DNA from: Sphingobium sp. SCG-1
GTDB lineage: Bacteria; Pseudomonadota; Alphaproteobacteria; Sphingomonadales; Sphingomonadaceae
Direction of reading: 5' to 3'
NCBI RefSeq assembly: GCF_002953135.1
Contig: NZ_CP026372.1
Span: 310,001 to 374,000, forward strand
Length of the DNA: 64,000 nucleotides
Below, one piece after another: positions 55,981 through 64,000 of the stretch. The notes under the pieces are model-generated. The model did not search any database. It was not told where the DNA came from and saw only the letters and a program-made list of their open reading frames with translations. Every line of letters starts with the position of its first letter. The stretch's first letter is position 1. A program made the translations under genes and the position numbers.

Positions 55981-57089
55981 GCTACACGACCCAGCGCCAC
56001 GAAGCGATCAAGATGATGGTCCTCATCCCCCAACTGATGGCCGATCATGGTCAACCGCTTGGCATAATGCGAGAGAGGCAGTTCCCAAGTCATACCGATC
56101 CCACCGTGCAATTGAATTGCCTCTTCTGCAACCAGCGTTCCGACACGGCCAATGGTGAACTTGGCCGCGGAGACTGCGCGTTCACGCGCGACACGCGTCT
56201 CATCAAGCGCCGCAGCGGCATTAATACCTGCCGAGCGCGCCTGCTCTATTTCCAAAGACATGTTCGCCATGCGGTGTTGGAGTGCCTGAAACTTGCCGAT
56301 CGGCACGCCGAACTGCTTACGGGTGCGCAAATAGTCCAGCGTGGCTGCCTTAAGCACATCCATCACACCGATGGCTTCCCAACTCAACGCGACGAGACCT
56401 GTCGCTACCGCATCTTCGATCAGAGAATAGCCATTCTCGGCGATCAGAGTCGCTCGGCTGCCTGCCAATATCAGTTCGCCGCCTCGTCCGCCGTCTACCA
56501 GCGGGTAGCCGCGCACTTGAGAACCGGAACTGGCAACATCGGTGAGGAACAGGCCAATGCCGCTCTCCTCTCCCGGTGTACCCGCGATCCGCGCTGAAAC
56601 CAGGATTTGGTTGGCGGCTTCCAGTTGAGGGACAACAGCCTTGCAGCCAGATAATGTCCAGACGCCACCGTTCTGTTCCGCGCGTACAGCAACCTGCGCA
56701 AGATCATAGCGACTTTGAGGTTCCTCATGCGCGAAGGCGAGTGGCACAGTACCCGCAATCACTTCCTCTAACAGTTGCTTTTGCCCCTGTACTTTGGACA
56801 GTATGCGGCCGGCCAAGAGCGTTCCAAGGAACGGCTCAACGACAAGCGCTTTACCGAACTGTTCGAACACTGCGGCGATATCGAAGCCAGAGCCGCCAAA
56901 GCCTCCAGCCTCTTCAGGGAAAAGCGCTCCCACGACACCAAGTTCGGCAAGGGCGCTCCAATGCTCTGAGGACCAGCCGGTGTCGGAGCTGCTGATCTTG
57001 TGGCGAACTCCTGTTGGATAACGCTGCTGCAGGTAGCGAGCGAGCGTGTCGGCGAGCATCTGCCGATCTTCACTATGGTTAAAGTCCAT
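55977..57089 (-). CDS. acyl-CoA dehydrogenase, partner-type subunit
   Basis: A 370-residue protein of the acyl-CoA dehydrogenase fold. It opens MDFNHSEDRQMLADTLARYL and ends around ELPLSHYAKRLTMIGHQLGDEDHHLDR. The usual Y-E-G-T stretch with catalytic Glu near the end is not present, and the FAD-contact middle loop is weaker than normal. Small proteins of this type pair with an adjacent full subunit to form heterotetramers in steroid and side-chain degradation; that pairing with the gene three bases upstream is my inference. Confidence 0.87.
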   Translation of the reverse strand: MDFNHSEDRQMLADTLARYLQQRYPTGVRHKISSSDTGWSSEHWSALAELGVVGALFPEEAGGFGGSGFDIAAVFEQFGKALVVEPFLGTLLAGRILSKVQGQKQLLEEVIAGTVPLAFAHEEPQSRYDLAQVAVRAEQNGGVWTLSGCKAVVPQLEAANQILVSARIAGTPGEESGIGLFLTDVASSGSQVRGYPLVDGGRGGELILAGSRATLIAENGYSLIEDAVATGLVALSWEAIGVMDVLKAATLDYLRTRKQFGVPIGKFQALQHRMANMSLEIEQARSAGINAAAALDETRVARERAVSAAKFTIGRVGTLVAEEAIQLHGGIGMTWELPLSHYAKRLTMIGHQLGDEDHHLDRFVALGRVA

Positions 57090-57092
57090 CGG

Positions 57093-58289
57093 TTACAGCT
57101 CCAAGATTGCTTTGGTGATGATCTCGCGCTGGACCTCGTTCGAGCCACCGAAGATCGAAAGCTTGCGATTGTTGAAATAGTCTACCGCAGCAGACGCCGC
57201 ATATTCAGGACCGACGGGTTCGCCATTAAAGCCCTCGTCCAGTGCTTCGGATATGAACGGCTGCGCGTAAGGGCCAAGGGCGCGACGAGTGAGGCTTGTG
57301 ATCTCCTGCCGAATTTCGGTGCCGCGAATCTTCAGCATAGCGCTAAATTCCAACGATGCGGCGCCACCGCCGGATGCTGCCAACACGCGCAGGTTGGTCG
57401 TCTTCATATTTTCAAGATCGATTTCCAGCCTGGCTAGGCGCGCAGCAAACAACGGATCTTCTGCCAAAGGCTTGCCGTTCTTACGCTCGGTCGCGGCAAT
57501 TCGTTGCAGTTCCTTGAAGGCGGCCATCGAGCCGCCAACCCCGGCAATATTGGTTCGCTCATACGTCAGCAGATATTTGGCATATGTCCAGCCCTTGTTC
57601 TCCTCACCAACAAGGTTCGCGACGGGCACACGCACATCAGTGAAGAATACTTCGTTCACTTCTCGCTCGCCATCGAGCAGCACGATCGGCCTGACCTCGA
57701 CGCCCGGCGTATTCATATCGATCAGCAGGAAAGAAATGCCTTCCTGCTTCTTGCCCGTGGTGGACGTGCGCACAAGGCAGAAGATCATGTTGGCGTGCTG
57801 GGCAAGGGTGGTCCAGGTCTTCTGCCCATTGACGATATAATGGTCGCCGTCGCGCACAGCGCTGGTTTTCAGACTGGCAAGGTCGGACCCTGATCCCGGC
57901 TCGGAATAGCCTTGGCACCACCAGTCGGTGCCGTCGAGGATACGAGGCAGCCAGTGGCTTTTCTGTGCCTCTGAGCCATATTTTATAAGGACGGGGCCGA
58001 GCATCGAAACGGCGAAGGGAATTATGCGCGGAGCGTGTGCCAGCGCGGTTTCAACATCGAAGATATAGGCTTGCGCGACGCTCCAGCCCGGCCCTCCATA
58101 TTCCTTCGGCCAGTGATTGGCGAGCCATCCGCGTTCATTTAAGATCGCATGCCATGTCTCATGATCCTGCTTTGTGAGCCGTTTGCCTTGGCGCACCTTC
58201 TCTGCAATGCGGGTGGGCAGCTTTTCCTTCAGGAATGTACGCACTTCCTCGCGAAATGCTTCTTCCTCGGGTGCGAAACGAAGATCCAT
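57093..58289 (-). CDS. acyl-CoA dehydrogenase with GGSNE in place of the YEGT motif
   Basis: A 398-residue dehydrogenase. It has the middle motif GYSEPGSGSDLASLKTSAV and the FAD-binding VNGQKTWTTLAQHAN. Near the C terminus NRKLSIFGGSNEVQREI replaces the Tyr-Glu-Gly-Thr-(Asn/Ser)-Glu pattern, so the classical catalytic Glu is a Gly. In heteromeric acyl-CoA dehydrogenases from steroid pathways the base lies elsewhere in the fold, which would fit. The ATG at 58289 is eight bases after AGGA. It ends three bases before the partner-type gene. Confidence 0.9.
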   Translation of the reverse strand: MDLRFAPEEEAFREEVRTFLKEKLPTRIAEKVRQGKRLTKQDHETWHAILNERGWLANHWPKEYGGPGWSVAQAYIFDVETALAHAPRIIPFAVSMLGPVLIKYGSEAQKSHWLPRILDGTDWWCQGYSEPGSGSDLASLKTSAVRDGDHYIVNGQKTWTTLAQHANMIFCLVRTSTTGKKQEGISFLLIDMNTPGVEVRPIVLLDGEREVNEVFFTDVRVPVANLVGEENKGWTYAKYLLTYERTNIAGVGGSMAAFKELQRIAATERKNGKPLAEDPLFAARLARLEIDLENMKTTNLRVLAASGGGAASLEFSAMLKIRGTEIRQEITSLTRRALGPYAQPFISEALDEGFNGEPVGPEYAASAAVDYFNNRKLSIFGGSNEVQREIITKAILEL

Positions 58290-58455
58290 CAGTTGATCCT
58301 TTCAAGAATGCTACGCGATGCTGACGGCATGAGGATAATGCGTCATGTGATGTGTTAGCGATAAGAGCGGAGAGGATCGGCTACGGCTTCGCGTCTGCAT
58401 TCCATCTCTTCCATCTGCGCCGAGATGGGGAGCTTGCAACCAACGAAGGAGCGCA

Positions 58456-60114
58456 TCACCTTTGCGCTTCCGCTGCGTCGGAGTAGCGCGCTCTCAGCAC
58501 CTTCTTATCGATTTTGCCTACGGTGGTTCGTGGAAGCTGATCGACAATCTCGAACCGGTCAAGCTTGGCATACCGCGTAATGGCGCCTGCCGCGATCGCC
58601 CTTTCTATCGTTGCATTCAGCATGTCGAGCGTGGGCGTGACACCATGTGCGGGTACGACAACCGCCAAGGGGCGTTCGCCCCATTTTGCGTCGGGCACGG
58701 CAACTACAGATGCTTCGATGATACCGTCGGTCGTCGCTACTAACTCCTCAAGCTGGATCGAATCGATCCATTCGCCTCCCGTCTTGATGACGTCTTTTAA
58801 CCGATCGCGGATCTGGACATGACCTTGACCGTCAATCGTCGCGATGTCTTGTGTGTGCAGCCAGCCGCCACGCCACAACGCCTCTGACGCTTCGGCGTCT
58901 CCCGTGTAGCACGGCGTCAGCCATGGAGCGCGCAGCACGAGTTCGCCGCGGCTATGACCGTCCTGGGGCACGTCGTTCATCGCTTCATCCACAATCCGGA
59001 CGCTCACCAGTGGAGTCGGAATACCGGAGCTTGTAAGCGCCGCGAGCGCTGCGTTCTCGTCCGCGGTTTGCTCGGGGAAGCGGAGCGCTGCCTTCGATAT
59101 CATCGGGCAGGTCTCTGACATGCCATAGCCGGCCCCAATCAACATGCCACGACTTCGACCTTGGGCGCATAATGACTTGGTCAGTGCCGAGCCACCAATG
59201 GTGATCTTCCAGCCGCTGAGGTCCGTGCCAGCCTGGTCCGCCCCCTGAAGCACCATTTCAAGAATCGTAGGTACGCAATGCGAATAGGAAGTGGCGTGTT
59301 CGCTGCGTAACCGGCAGATCATTGCAGCTTCGTAACGACCCGGATAAACCTGCTTCACACCCAACATCGTTGCGATGTAGGGGACGCCCCAGGCATGGAC
59401 ATGAAACATCGGCGTAAGCGGCATATATACGTCGCCGACACCTATGCCCGGCGATGCCAGGGAAGCGCCAAACGCACCTGCGGCCGCCAAAGTATGTATC
59501 ACGAGTTGACGATGGGTGAAACACACGCCCTTCGGATTGCCGGTCGTACCGGTAGTGTAGAACGTCGTCGCCAGCGCGTTCTCATCAAAGTCCTCAAAGG
59601 GGAAATCCGGCGAGGCGGAAGCGGACAGAGCCTCATACTCGCCGCAGCCCCAAGCCGGCACATCGTCTTCGGTCCCGTCCGTGATCGCGATAATCGCCTT
59701 TAGCTCAGGTAGGGCTGGCCGGATGGCTTCGATGATGGGAAAAAAGTCGCGGTGGACCAAAAGAATCTCTGCTCGCGCATGCTGCAATGTATAGGCAATT
59801 TGCGGCGGAGGCATTCGGACGTTTACCGTTTGAAGTACGGCGCCCATCATGGGTATCGCAAAATAGGCTTCGAGATAGCGGTGGCTGTCCCAGTCCATGA
59901 CAGCCACCGTCATACCTTGATCGCCTCCGACATCCTTTAACAGGCTGGCAAGCCGGCCGATGCGCTCGACGAGGTCCCGATAGGTGAAGCTTGCCTGATC
60001 GCGATAGACGATCTGCTGATCCGCCGCTCGAGTGAGGACGCCATCCAGCAGATGCCGGATGGTAAGCGGGTACTGATAAACTTCTTTTGCCGGTTCGGCG
60101 AAGCGCAATGGCAT
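58456..60114 (-). CDS. fatty acyl-CoA ligase (AMP-forming)
   Basis: A 552-residue ANL-superfamily ligase that activates a carboxylic acid with ATP and CoA. The P-loop is TFYTTGTTGNPKGVCFTH, the adenylate motif GAGYGMSETCPMISKA, then DRLKDVIKTGGEWIDSIQLEE and the C-terminal Lys in TTVGKIDKKVLR. The form is that of medium/long-chain fatty acyl-CoA ligases. GGAAG lies seven bases before the ATG. It begins the activation step for the catabolic operon, 26 bases after the FadJ-like gene. Confidence 0.93.
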   Translation of the reverse strand: MPLRFAEPAKEVYQYPLTIRHLLDGVLTRAADQQIVYRDQASFTYRDLVERIGRLASLLKDVGGDQGMTVAVMDWDSHRYLEAYFAIPMMGAVLQTVNVRMPPPQIAYTLQHARAEILLVHRDFFPIIEAIRPALPELKAIIAITDGTEDDVPAWGCGEYEALSASASPDFPFEDFDENALATTFYTTGTTGNPKGVCFTHRQLVIHTLAAAGAFGASLASPGIGVGDVYMPLTPMFHVHAWGVPYIATMLGVKQVYPGRYEAAMICRLRSEHATSYSHCVPTILEMVLQGADQAGTDLSGWKITIGGSALTKSLCAQGRSRGMLIGAGYGMSETCPMISKAALRFPEQTADENAALAALTSSGIPTPLVSVRIVDEAMNDVPQDGHSRGELVLRAPWLTPCYTGDAEASEALWRGGWLHTQDIATIDGQGHVQIRDRLKDVIKTGGEWIDSIQLEELVATTDGIIEASVVAVPDAKWGERPLAVVVPAHGVTPTLDMLNATIERAIAAGAITRYAKLDRFEIVDQLPRTTVGKIDKKVLRARYSDAAEAQR

Positions 60115-60139
60115 GATGGTGCTTCCTTCCAGTCGTGGT

Positions 60140-62182
60140 TTATCGAACGTCCGGACGGTCCAACGGCTTACCCTCAGCCGCGCAACGCACGAGAAGGGGC
60201 GAGAGACTGAAGGTTTCGCCTAATGCATTTTCGTACTTCTGGAGCGCTGCAACGACATGGCTCAGTCCGACCTGCTCCGCCCAGAACATGGGGCCGCCTT
60301 TGTAACGCGGCCAGCCATAACCATAGTTCCAGACCACATCGATATCCGACGCGCGCTGCGCGATCCCTTCTTCCAGGATTTTCGCGCCCTCGTTGACCAT
60401 CGTGTACAGGGTGCGGGTAACGATTTCCTCGTCCGAAATCTCTCGAGGCGTGATCCCGGACTTTTGCCGGAACTCCTGCACTATTTCGGCAACAACGGGC
60501 GATGGTGTGGGCTTCCGTTTCTCGTCATAATCGTAATAGCCGGCTTTTGTCTTTTGACCCCAACGACCCTGCGCACATAGTGCCTCCCGCACATTTTCGA
60601 TCCGGCTAGCGTCGCGGTGCCAGCCGATGTCGACGCCCGCCAGATCCGCCATCTGGAATGGCCCCATCGGCATGCCGAAAGTGGTGTGAACGCGATCGAC
60701 CTGTTCCGGCGTAGCACCCTCCAGCAACAGAGCATTGGCATTCTCTTGCCTGGGAATCAGCATTCGGTTGCCTATGAAGCCATAACAAACGCCCGAAACC
60801 ACCGGCACTTTGCCGATCCTGCGCGCGAGGTCCATGCCCGTTGCCAGCACATCCTGCGCGGTCTCGGCGCCGCGGACGACCTCGACCAGCTTCATGATAT
60901 TGGCGGGTGAGAAGAAATGCAGCCCCAGCACGTCCTGCGGCCGGGCGGTGGCCGACGCGATTTCGTCAATTGAGAGGTAAGACGTGTTGGAAGCGAGAAT
61001 AGCGCCTGGCTTCGCGACCTTATCCAGCCGAGCGAAGATCTCTTTCTTCACATCCATATTTTCGTAAACGGCTTCGATAATCAGATCGCAGTCATCGAGC
61101 GCCCCAAAGTCGAGCGTGGGGTTCAACAGACCGACGGCCTTTTCAACCTGTTCGGTCGTAAGCCGCCCCTTGGCGGCAGTAGCCTCATAATTCTTGCGGA
61201 TCAGTCCTGCGCCGCGGTCCAACGCCTCCTGCGCCATTTCAACTATCGTCACAGGTATCCCGGCCGACAGGAAGTTCATTGAAATCCCGCCGCCCATTGT
61301 TCCGGCACCAATCACGCCAACCCTTGCAATCGGTCGAAGCTGCACGTCCTTGGACAAGCCTTCGATCTTCGCGGCGGCGCGCTCGGCAAAGAAGACGTGT
61401 CGCAACGCTTTGGACTGATCGCCTGTCACCAGGGCAGTAAACAGCGCACGTTCCTTTTCCTGCCCCTTGTCCAGCGGCAGTTCGGCTGCTGCCTTGACTG
61501 CTTCGATACAAGCCTTCGGCGCATCGAGGTTCTTGATGGCACGGGCATTGTCGATGGCAAACCGCTCAAAAAGCGCGGGATCTGCCGAGACGTTGCGCTC
61601 TCCCGTACGCCGTGGGCCATCAACAGTGCGGGCAAAAGCAAGCGCGTCTGCCGCAAGACTTTCGTCGGTCGACAACTGGTCAATCAAGCCGATCTCTGCG
61701 GCTTTTGACCCAAGGATGGGGCTGCCCGTTACGATCATACCCAATGCAGCTTCGACACCCACCAAACGCGGCAGTCGCTGTGTGCCGCCCGCACCGGGCA
61801 ATATGCCTAGCGTAACTTCCGGCAGACCAAGCTTTGCCTTAGGCGTGGCGATTCGATAATGGCAGCCGAGGGCTACCTCTAATCCACCGCCCAGCGCCAT
61901 GCCGTGAATTGCCGCCACGACTGGCTTCCTGCTCGCCTCGATCGCGTCCACTACTTGCGGCAGGGAGGGGTGGGCCAATGGCTTGCCGAACTCAGTGATG
62001 TCAGCGCCGGCAGAGAATAACTTGCCATTACCCCGAATGACAATTGCCCTCACGCGAGCATCCGACTGCGCTTCATCAACGGCTGCGGCAACAGCTTGCC
62101 TCACCCCCGCCCCCAGTGCGTTCACGGGCGCGTTGTCTAGGAGAATTTCAAGGACGTCGTCGTGTAAGTGCGTCTGGATCAT
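60140..62182 (-). CDS. fadJ: bifunctional enoyl-CoA hydratase/3-hydroxyacyl-CoA dehydrogenase
   Basis: A 680-residue multifunctional beta-oxidation protein. Residues 1-190 are a crotonase domain (GMALGGGLEVALGCHYRIA and LPEVTLGILPGAGGTQRLPRL with the catalytic Glu residues). The NAD-binding start is VGVIGAGTMGGGIS near residue 293, and LGLHFFSPANIMKLVEVV follows with the catalytic His. It lacks the N-terminal extension of trifunctional forms. AGGG stands just before the ATG. The gene sits between an SDR and the acyl-CoA ligase. Confidence 0.94.
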   Translation of the reverse strand: MIQTHLHDDVLEILLDNAPVNALGAGVRQAVAAAVDEAQSDARVRAIVIRGNGKLFSAGADITEFGKPLAHPSLPQVVDAIEASRKPVVAAIHGMALGGGLEVALGCHYRIATPKAKLGLPEVTLGILPGAGGTQRLPRLVGVEAALGMIVTGSPILGSKAAEIGLIDQLSTDESLAADALAFARTVDGPRRTGERNVSADPALFERFAIDNARAIKNLDAPKACIEAVKAAAELPLDKGQEKERALFTALVTGDQSKALRHVFFAERAAAKIEGLSKDVQLRPIARVGVIGAGTMGGGISMNFLSAGIPVTIVEMAQEALDRGAGLIRKNYEATAAKGRLTTEQVEKAVGLLNPTLDFGALDDCDLIIEAVYENMDVKKEIFARLDKVAKPGAILASNTSYLSIDEIASATARPQDVLGLHFFSPANIMKLVEVVRGAETAQDVLATGMDLARRIGKVPVVSGVCYGFIGNRMLIPRQENANALLLEGATPEQVDRVHTTFGMPMGPFQMADLAGVDIGWHRDASRIENVREALCAQGRWGQKTKAGYYDYDEKRKPTPSPVVAEIVQEFRQKSGITPREISDEEIVTRTLYTMVNEGAKILEEGIAQRASDIDVVWNYGYGWPRYKGGPMFWAEQVGLSHVVAALQKYENALGETFSLSPLLVRCAAEGKPLDRPDVR

Positions 62183-62194
62183 GATGCCCTCTCG

Positions 62195-62992
62195 TTAGAA
62201 GGTTGTTTCACCAAGCACGCGGGGCTTGGCAAAAGGGTGGGATGTGGAAAGGCCGCCGTCCACGACCAACGCGTGGCCGTTAACATAACTCGCTTCATCA
62301 GAGGCAAGGAAGCCAATAGCGTTTGCAATTTCAACTGGGTCACCGCCGCGCTGCAGTGGGTTGAGCTGACCAATCATATTTTCCCGGTTCTTGGCGCGAG
62401 CCAGGTCATAGAGGGCCTGGGTCATTCCCGTCTCGATCAGACCGGGGCAGACGGCATTGACGCGAATGCCGGACCCTGTGAGTTGCTGCGCCGCCGTTTG
62501 TACAAGATTGATTACGCCAGCCTTGGCGGCTGAATAAGCTGGACCGCCAGCCCCTGCACGCAAGCCCGCAACGGATGCCGTACAGATAATCGCTCCAGGT
62601 CTTTCCGCGGCGAGCATCGCCTTGGCACCATGCTTGATCGCCAGAAATGGACCGATAAGATCGACCCGCAGCAATGTTTCCCAGTCTTCCGCAGTTTGGT
62701 CGAATAAGCCCTTCATGCCTCCGCTGATGCCGGCATTCGCGCATATGACATCAAGGCCGCCATGCCGGTCGACGGCAGCGGCGATCATAGCCGTAACGTC
62801 TGCCTCGCTACCGGCATCGCCACGCATGACAGTGATGCTGGGGTTTTCCCTGAAAGCGCCCTCTATTTTTTCGTCGAGGTCGACCGCGAGCACGCTCGCG
62901 CCTTCCCTGGCGAACAGCTCGGCCGTAGCCAGCCCGATCCCCGAGCCGGCACCCGTCACGAGAATGCTCTTACCGGTAAAGCGCCCGCTCAT
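62195..62992 (-). CDS. SDR oxidoreductase of the catabolic operon
   Basis: A 265-residue classical short-chain dehydrogenase. The cofactor loop is VTGAGSGIGLATAEL with an acidic residue ending strand 2 (AVDLDE), which favours NAD. NAGISGG, the catalytic Ser in TASVAGL and YSAAKAGV give the active site. It would oxidise or reduce a hydroxyl group on the acyl-CoA or on the parent substrate. Its ATG overlaps the stop of the other SDR gene by four bases. Confidence 0.9.
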   Translation of the reverse strand: MSGRFTGKSILVTGAGSGIGLATAELFAREGASVLAVDLDEKIEGAFRENPSITVMRGDAGSEADVTAMIAAAVDRHGGLDVICANAGISGGMKGLFDQTAEDWETLLRVDLIGPFLAIKHGAKAMLAAERPGAIICTASVAGLRAGAGGPAYSAAKAGVINLVQTAAQQLTGSGIRVNAVCPGLIETGMTQALYDLARAKNRENMIGQLNPLQRGGDPVEIANAIGFLASDEASYVNGHALVVDGGLSTSHPFAKPRVLGETTF

Positions 62993-63765
62993 AAGCTACT
63001 CTTGATCGTAGAGCCGCCGTCCACGACGATGCCTTGTCCGGTGACATAAGCCCCACCCTTGGACGCGAGGAACACGGCCGCACCAGCAATTTCGCCCGGT
63101 TCGCCAATCCGTTCTAAAGGAGTTGCCCGTTGAAGCGCCGCTTCAGCCTTGGGATCTTCCCACAAAGCGCGCGCGAAATCCGTGCGGATCACGCCCGGAG
63201 CAATTGCGTTCACGCGGACATTGTGCTGGCCGAATTCAACCGCCAGGTTTCGGACCATCTGAAAATCGGCTGCCTTGGAGATATTATAAGGTCCGATCAC
63301 ATCGGAACCGATCAGGCCACCGATCGAAGAAACGACGATGATCGATCCATCCCGGCGCTCCACCATCTCTGGGGAGACCATGGTGATGAGCCAGTGGTTG
63401 GCGAGCACGTTATTGTCGAAAATCTTCCGAAACTGCTCATCGCTGATACCAGCCATCGGGCCGTAATAGGGATTGGACGCGGCATTGCAGACAAGGATAT
63501 CAATCTTGCCGAACCGCTGGCGGGTCTCAGCAACCAGGGCTTCAAGCGCCGACTTGTCGGAAATGCTCGCAGCGATAGCGATTGCGCGTTCTTCATTATG
63601 CTTAGCGTTGATCGCCGCAGCAACCTCTTCGCAGCTGGGCTGCTTCCGGCTTGAAATCACCACCCGGGCACCGGCATCAGCGTAAGCTTCTGCTATCGCA
63701 CGGCCGATGCCACGTGTAGATCCGGTGACGATGGCGACTCTGCCCGTCAGATCAAACAAATCCAT
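62989..63765 (-). CDS. second SDR oxidoreductase of the catabolic operon
   Basis: A 258-residue classical SDR. The cofactor loop is VTGSTRGIGRAIAEA, strand 2 ends in SSRKQ, which suggests NADP, and NAASNPYYG, the Ser in VVSSIGG and YNISKAADF give the active site. The preference for a different cofactor from its partner would allow one oxidation and one reduction in the same pathway. GAGGAG stands about eight bases before the ATG at 63765; an earlier in-frame codon would add 18 residues. Confidence 0.9.
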   Translation of the reverse strand: MDLFDLTGRVAIVTGSTRGIGRAIAEAYADAGARVVISSRKQPSCEEVAAAINAKHNEERAIAIAASISDKSALEALVAETRQRFGKIDILVCNAASNPYYGPMAGISDEQFRKIFDNNVLANHWLITMVSPEMVERRDGSIIVVSSIGGLIGSDVIGPYNISKAADFQMVRNLAVEFGQHNVRVNAIAPGVIRTDFARALWEDPKAEAALQRATPLERIGEPGEIAGAAVFLASKGGAYVTGQGIVVDGGSTIKSSL

Positions 63766-63782
63766 TCGTTCGCTCCTCTTCC

Positions 63783-64000
63783 TTATTCGCGGGCACCGGC
63801 TCTGCGCGCCTCTTCCCATGCAGCGCGGGCGAGAGGCGTCACCTTTTCAGCCATTTGCGCGGCGCGTTCATTCGATGCATTGCCATCGGCAACCCGCTTT
63901 TTAATGCCCTGAAGAATGCCAACGAGCCGAAAAAGGTTGTAGGCGAAATACCAATGCAGATCAGGCAGCCCATCACGCCCAGTAGCCGCGCAATAGCGCG
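63783..64000 (-). CDS. aminoglycoside-phosphotransferase-like kinase (partial)
   Basis: Read by hand from the right edge, the minus strand gives about 72 in-frame residues ending at a TAA at 63783-63785. The segment RDGLPDLHWYFAYNLFRLVG, then ILQGIKKRVADG and LARAAWEEARRAG, matches the C-terminal end of the phosphotransferase family found with acyl-CoA dehydrogenases (ACAD10/11-like), which phosphorylate 4-hydroxy acids before degradation. The catalytic part lies outside the window. It lies 17 bases before the SDR gene on the same strand. Confidence 0.8.
   Translation of the reverse strand, partial: RYCAATGRDGLPDLHWYFAYNLFRLVGILQGIKKRVADGNASNERAAQMAEKVTPLARAAWEEARRAGARE

Overview
The window reads as a high-GC alphaproteobacterial chromosome, most likely from the Sphingomonadaceae. 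This placement is inferred from gene content and order: a leuS-lptE-holA chain behind a DUF3576 lipoprotein, argH-lipoprotein-lysA, a FadL/TodX-type porin, and a large acyl-CoA catabolic operon. No rRNA, tRNA, CRISPR array, insertion sequence or phage gene is visible.

1-25 kb is mostly core metabolism. It holds ispG (running off the left edge), a FadL-type outer-membrane transporter, an isoaspartyl peptidase/S1-P1 nuclease pair, a sugar lactonase, a hotdog thioesterase, a stand-alone receiver protein and a siroheme-synthase-like protein. These are followed by lysA, a small lipoprotein, argH, a TlpA-like thioredoxin, a zinc-ribbon mini-protein, acnA with a textbook terminator, a glutamine amidotransferase, a bifunctional penicillin-binding protein and msrB. 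Inserted here is a tightly coupled operon of type III polyketide synthase, methyltransferase and FAD oxidoreductase (about 17.1-19.9 kb). The leuS group follows.

25-33 kb is more accessory. A 764-residue protein joins a GT4 glycosyltransferase to a second, probably helical-barrel domain. It is followed by two different GH130-family proteins and a quaternary-amine type ABC importer whose permease and binding protein are fused. 33-43 kb encodes surface-glycan functions: two acyltransferase-3 proteins, a PHB-depolymerase-type esterase, and a four-gene chain of glycosyltransferase, Wzy-like polymerase, GH44 glycanase and flippase.

43-52.4 kb has an SDR with a C-terminal membrane tail, an MFS exporter, and a metal-type two-component system that runs directly into a paoABC-like periplasmic aldehyde oxidoreductase. 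A 27-codon reading frame fits exactly between the kinase and paoA. 52.6-64 kb is one long minus-strand catabolic operon: phosphotransferase, two SDRs, FadJ-like protein, acyl-CoA ligase, three acyl-CoA dehydrogenases, MaoC hydratase and thiolase. It would activate and beta-oxidise an unusual, probably branched or ring-bearing, carboxylic acid.

The most interesting signals are the GT4/GH130/GH130 cluster, the type III PKS operon with an EcfG-like promoter candidate, the kinase-miniORF-pao coupling, a hairpin that masks the ispG ribosome binding site, and paired acyl-CoA dehydrogenases lacking the usual glutamate. All functional calls come from reading motifs by eye; no database search was run.
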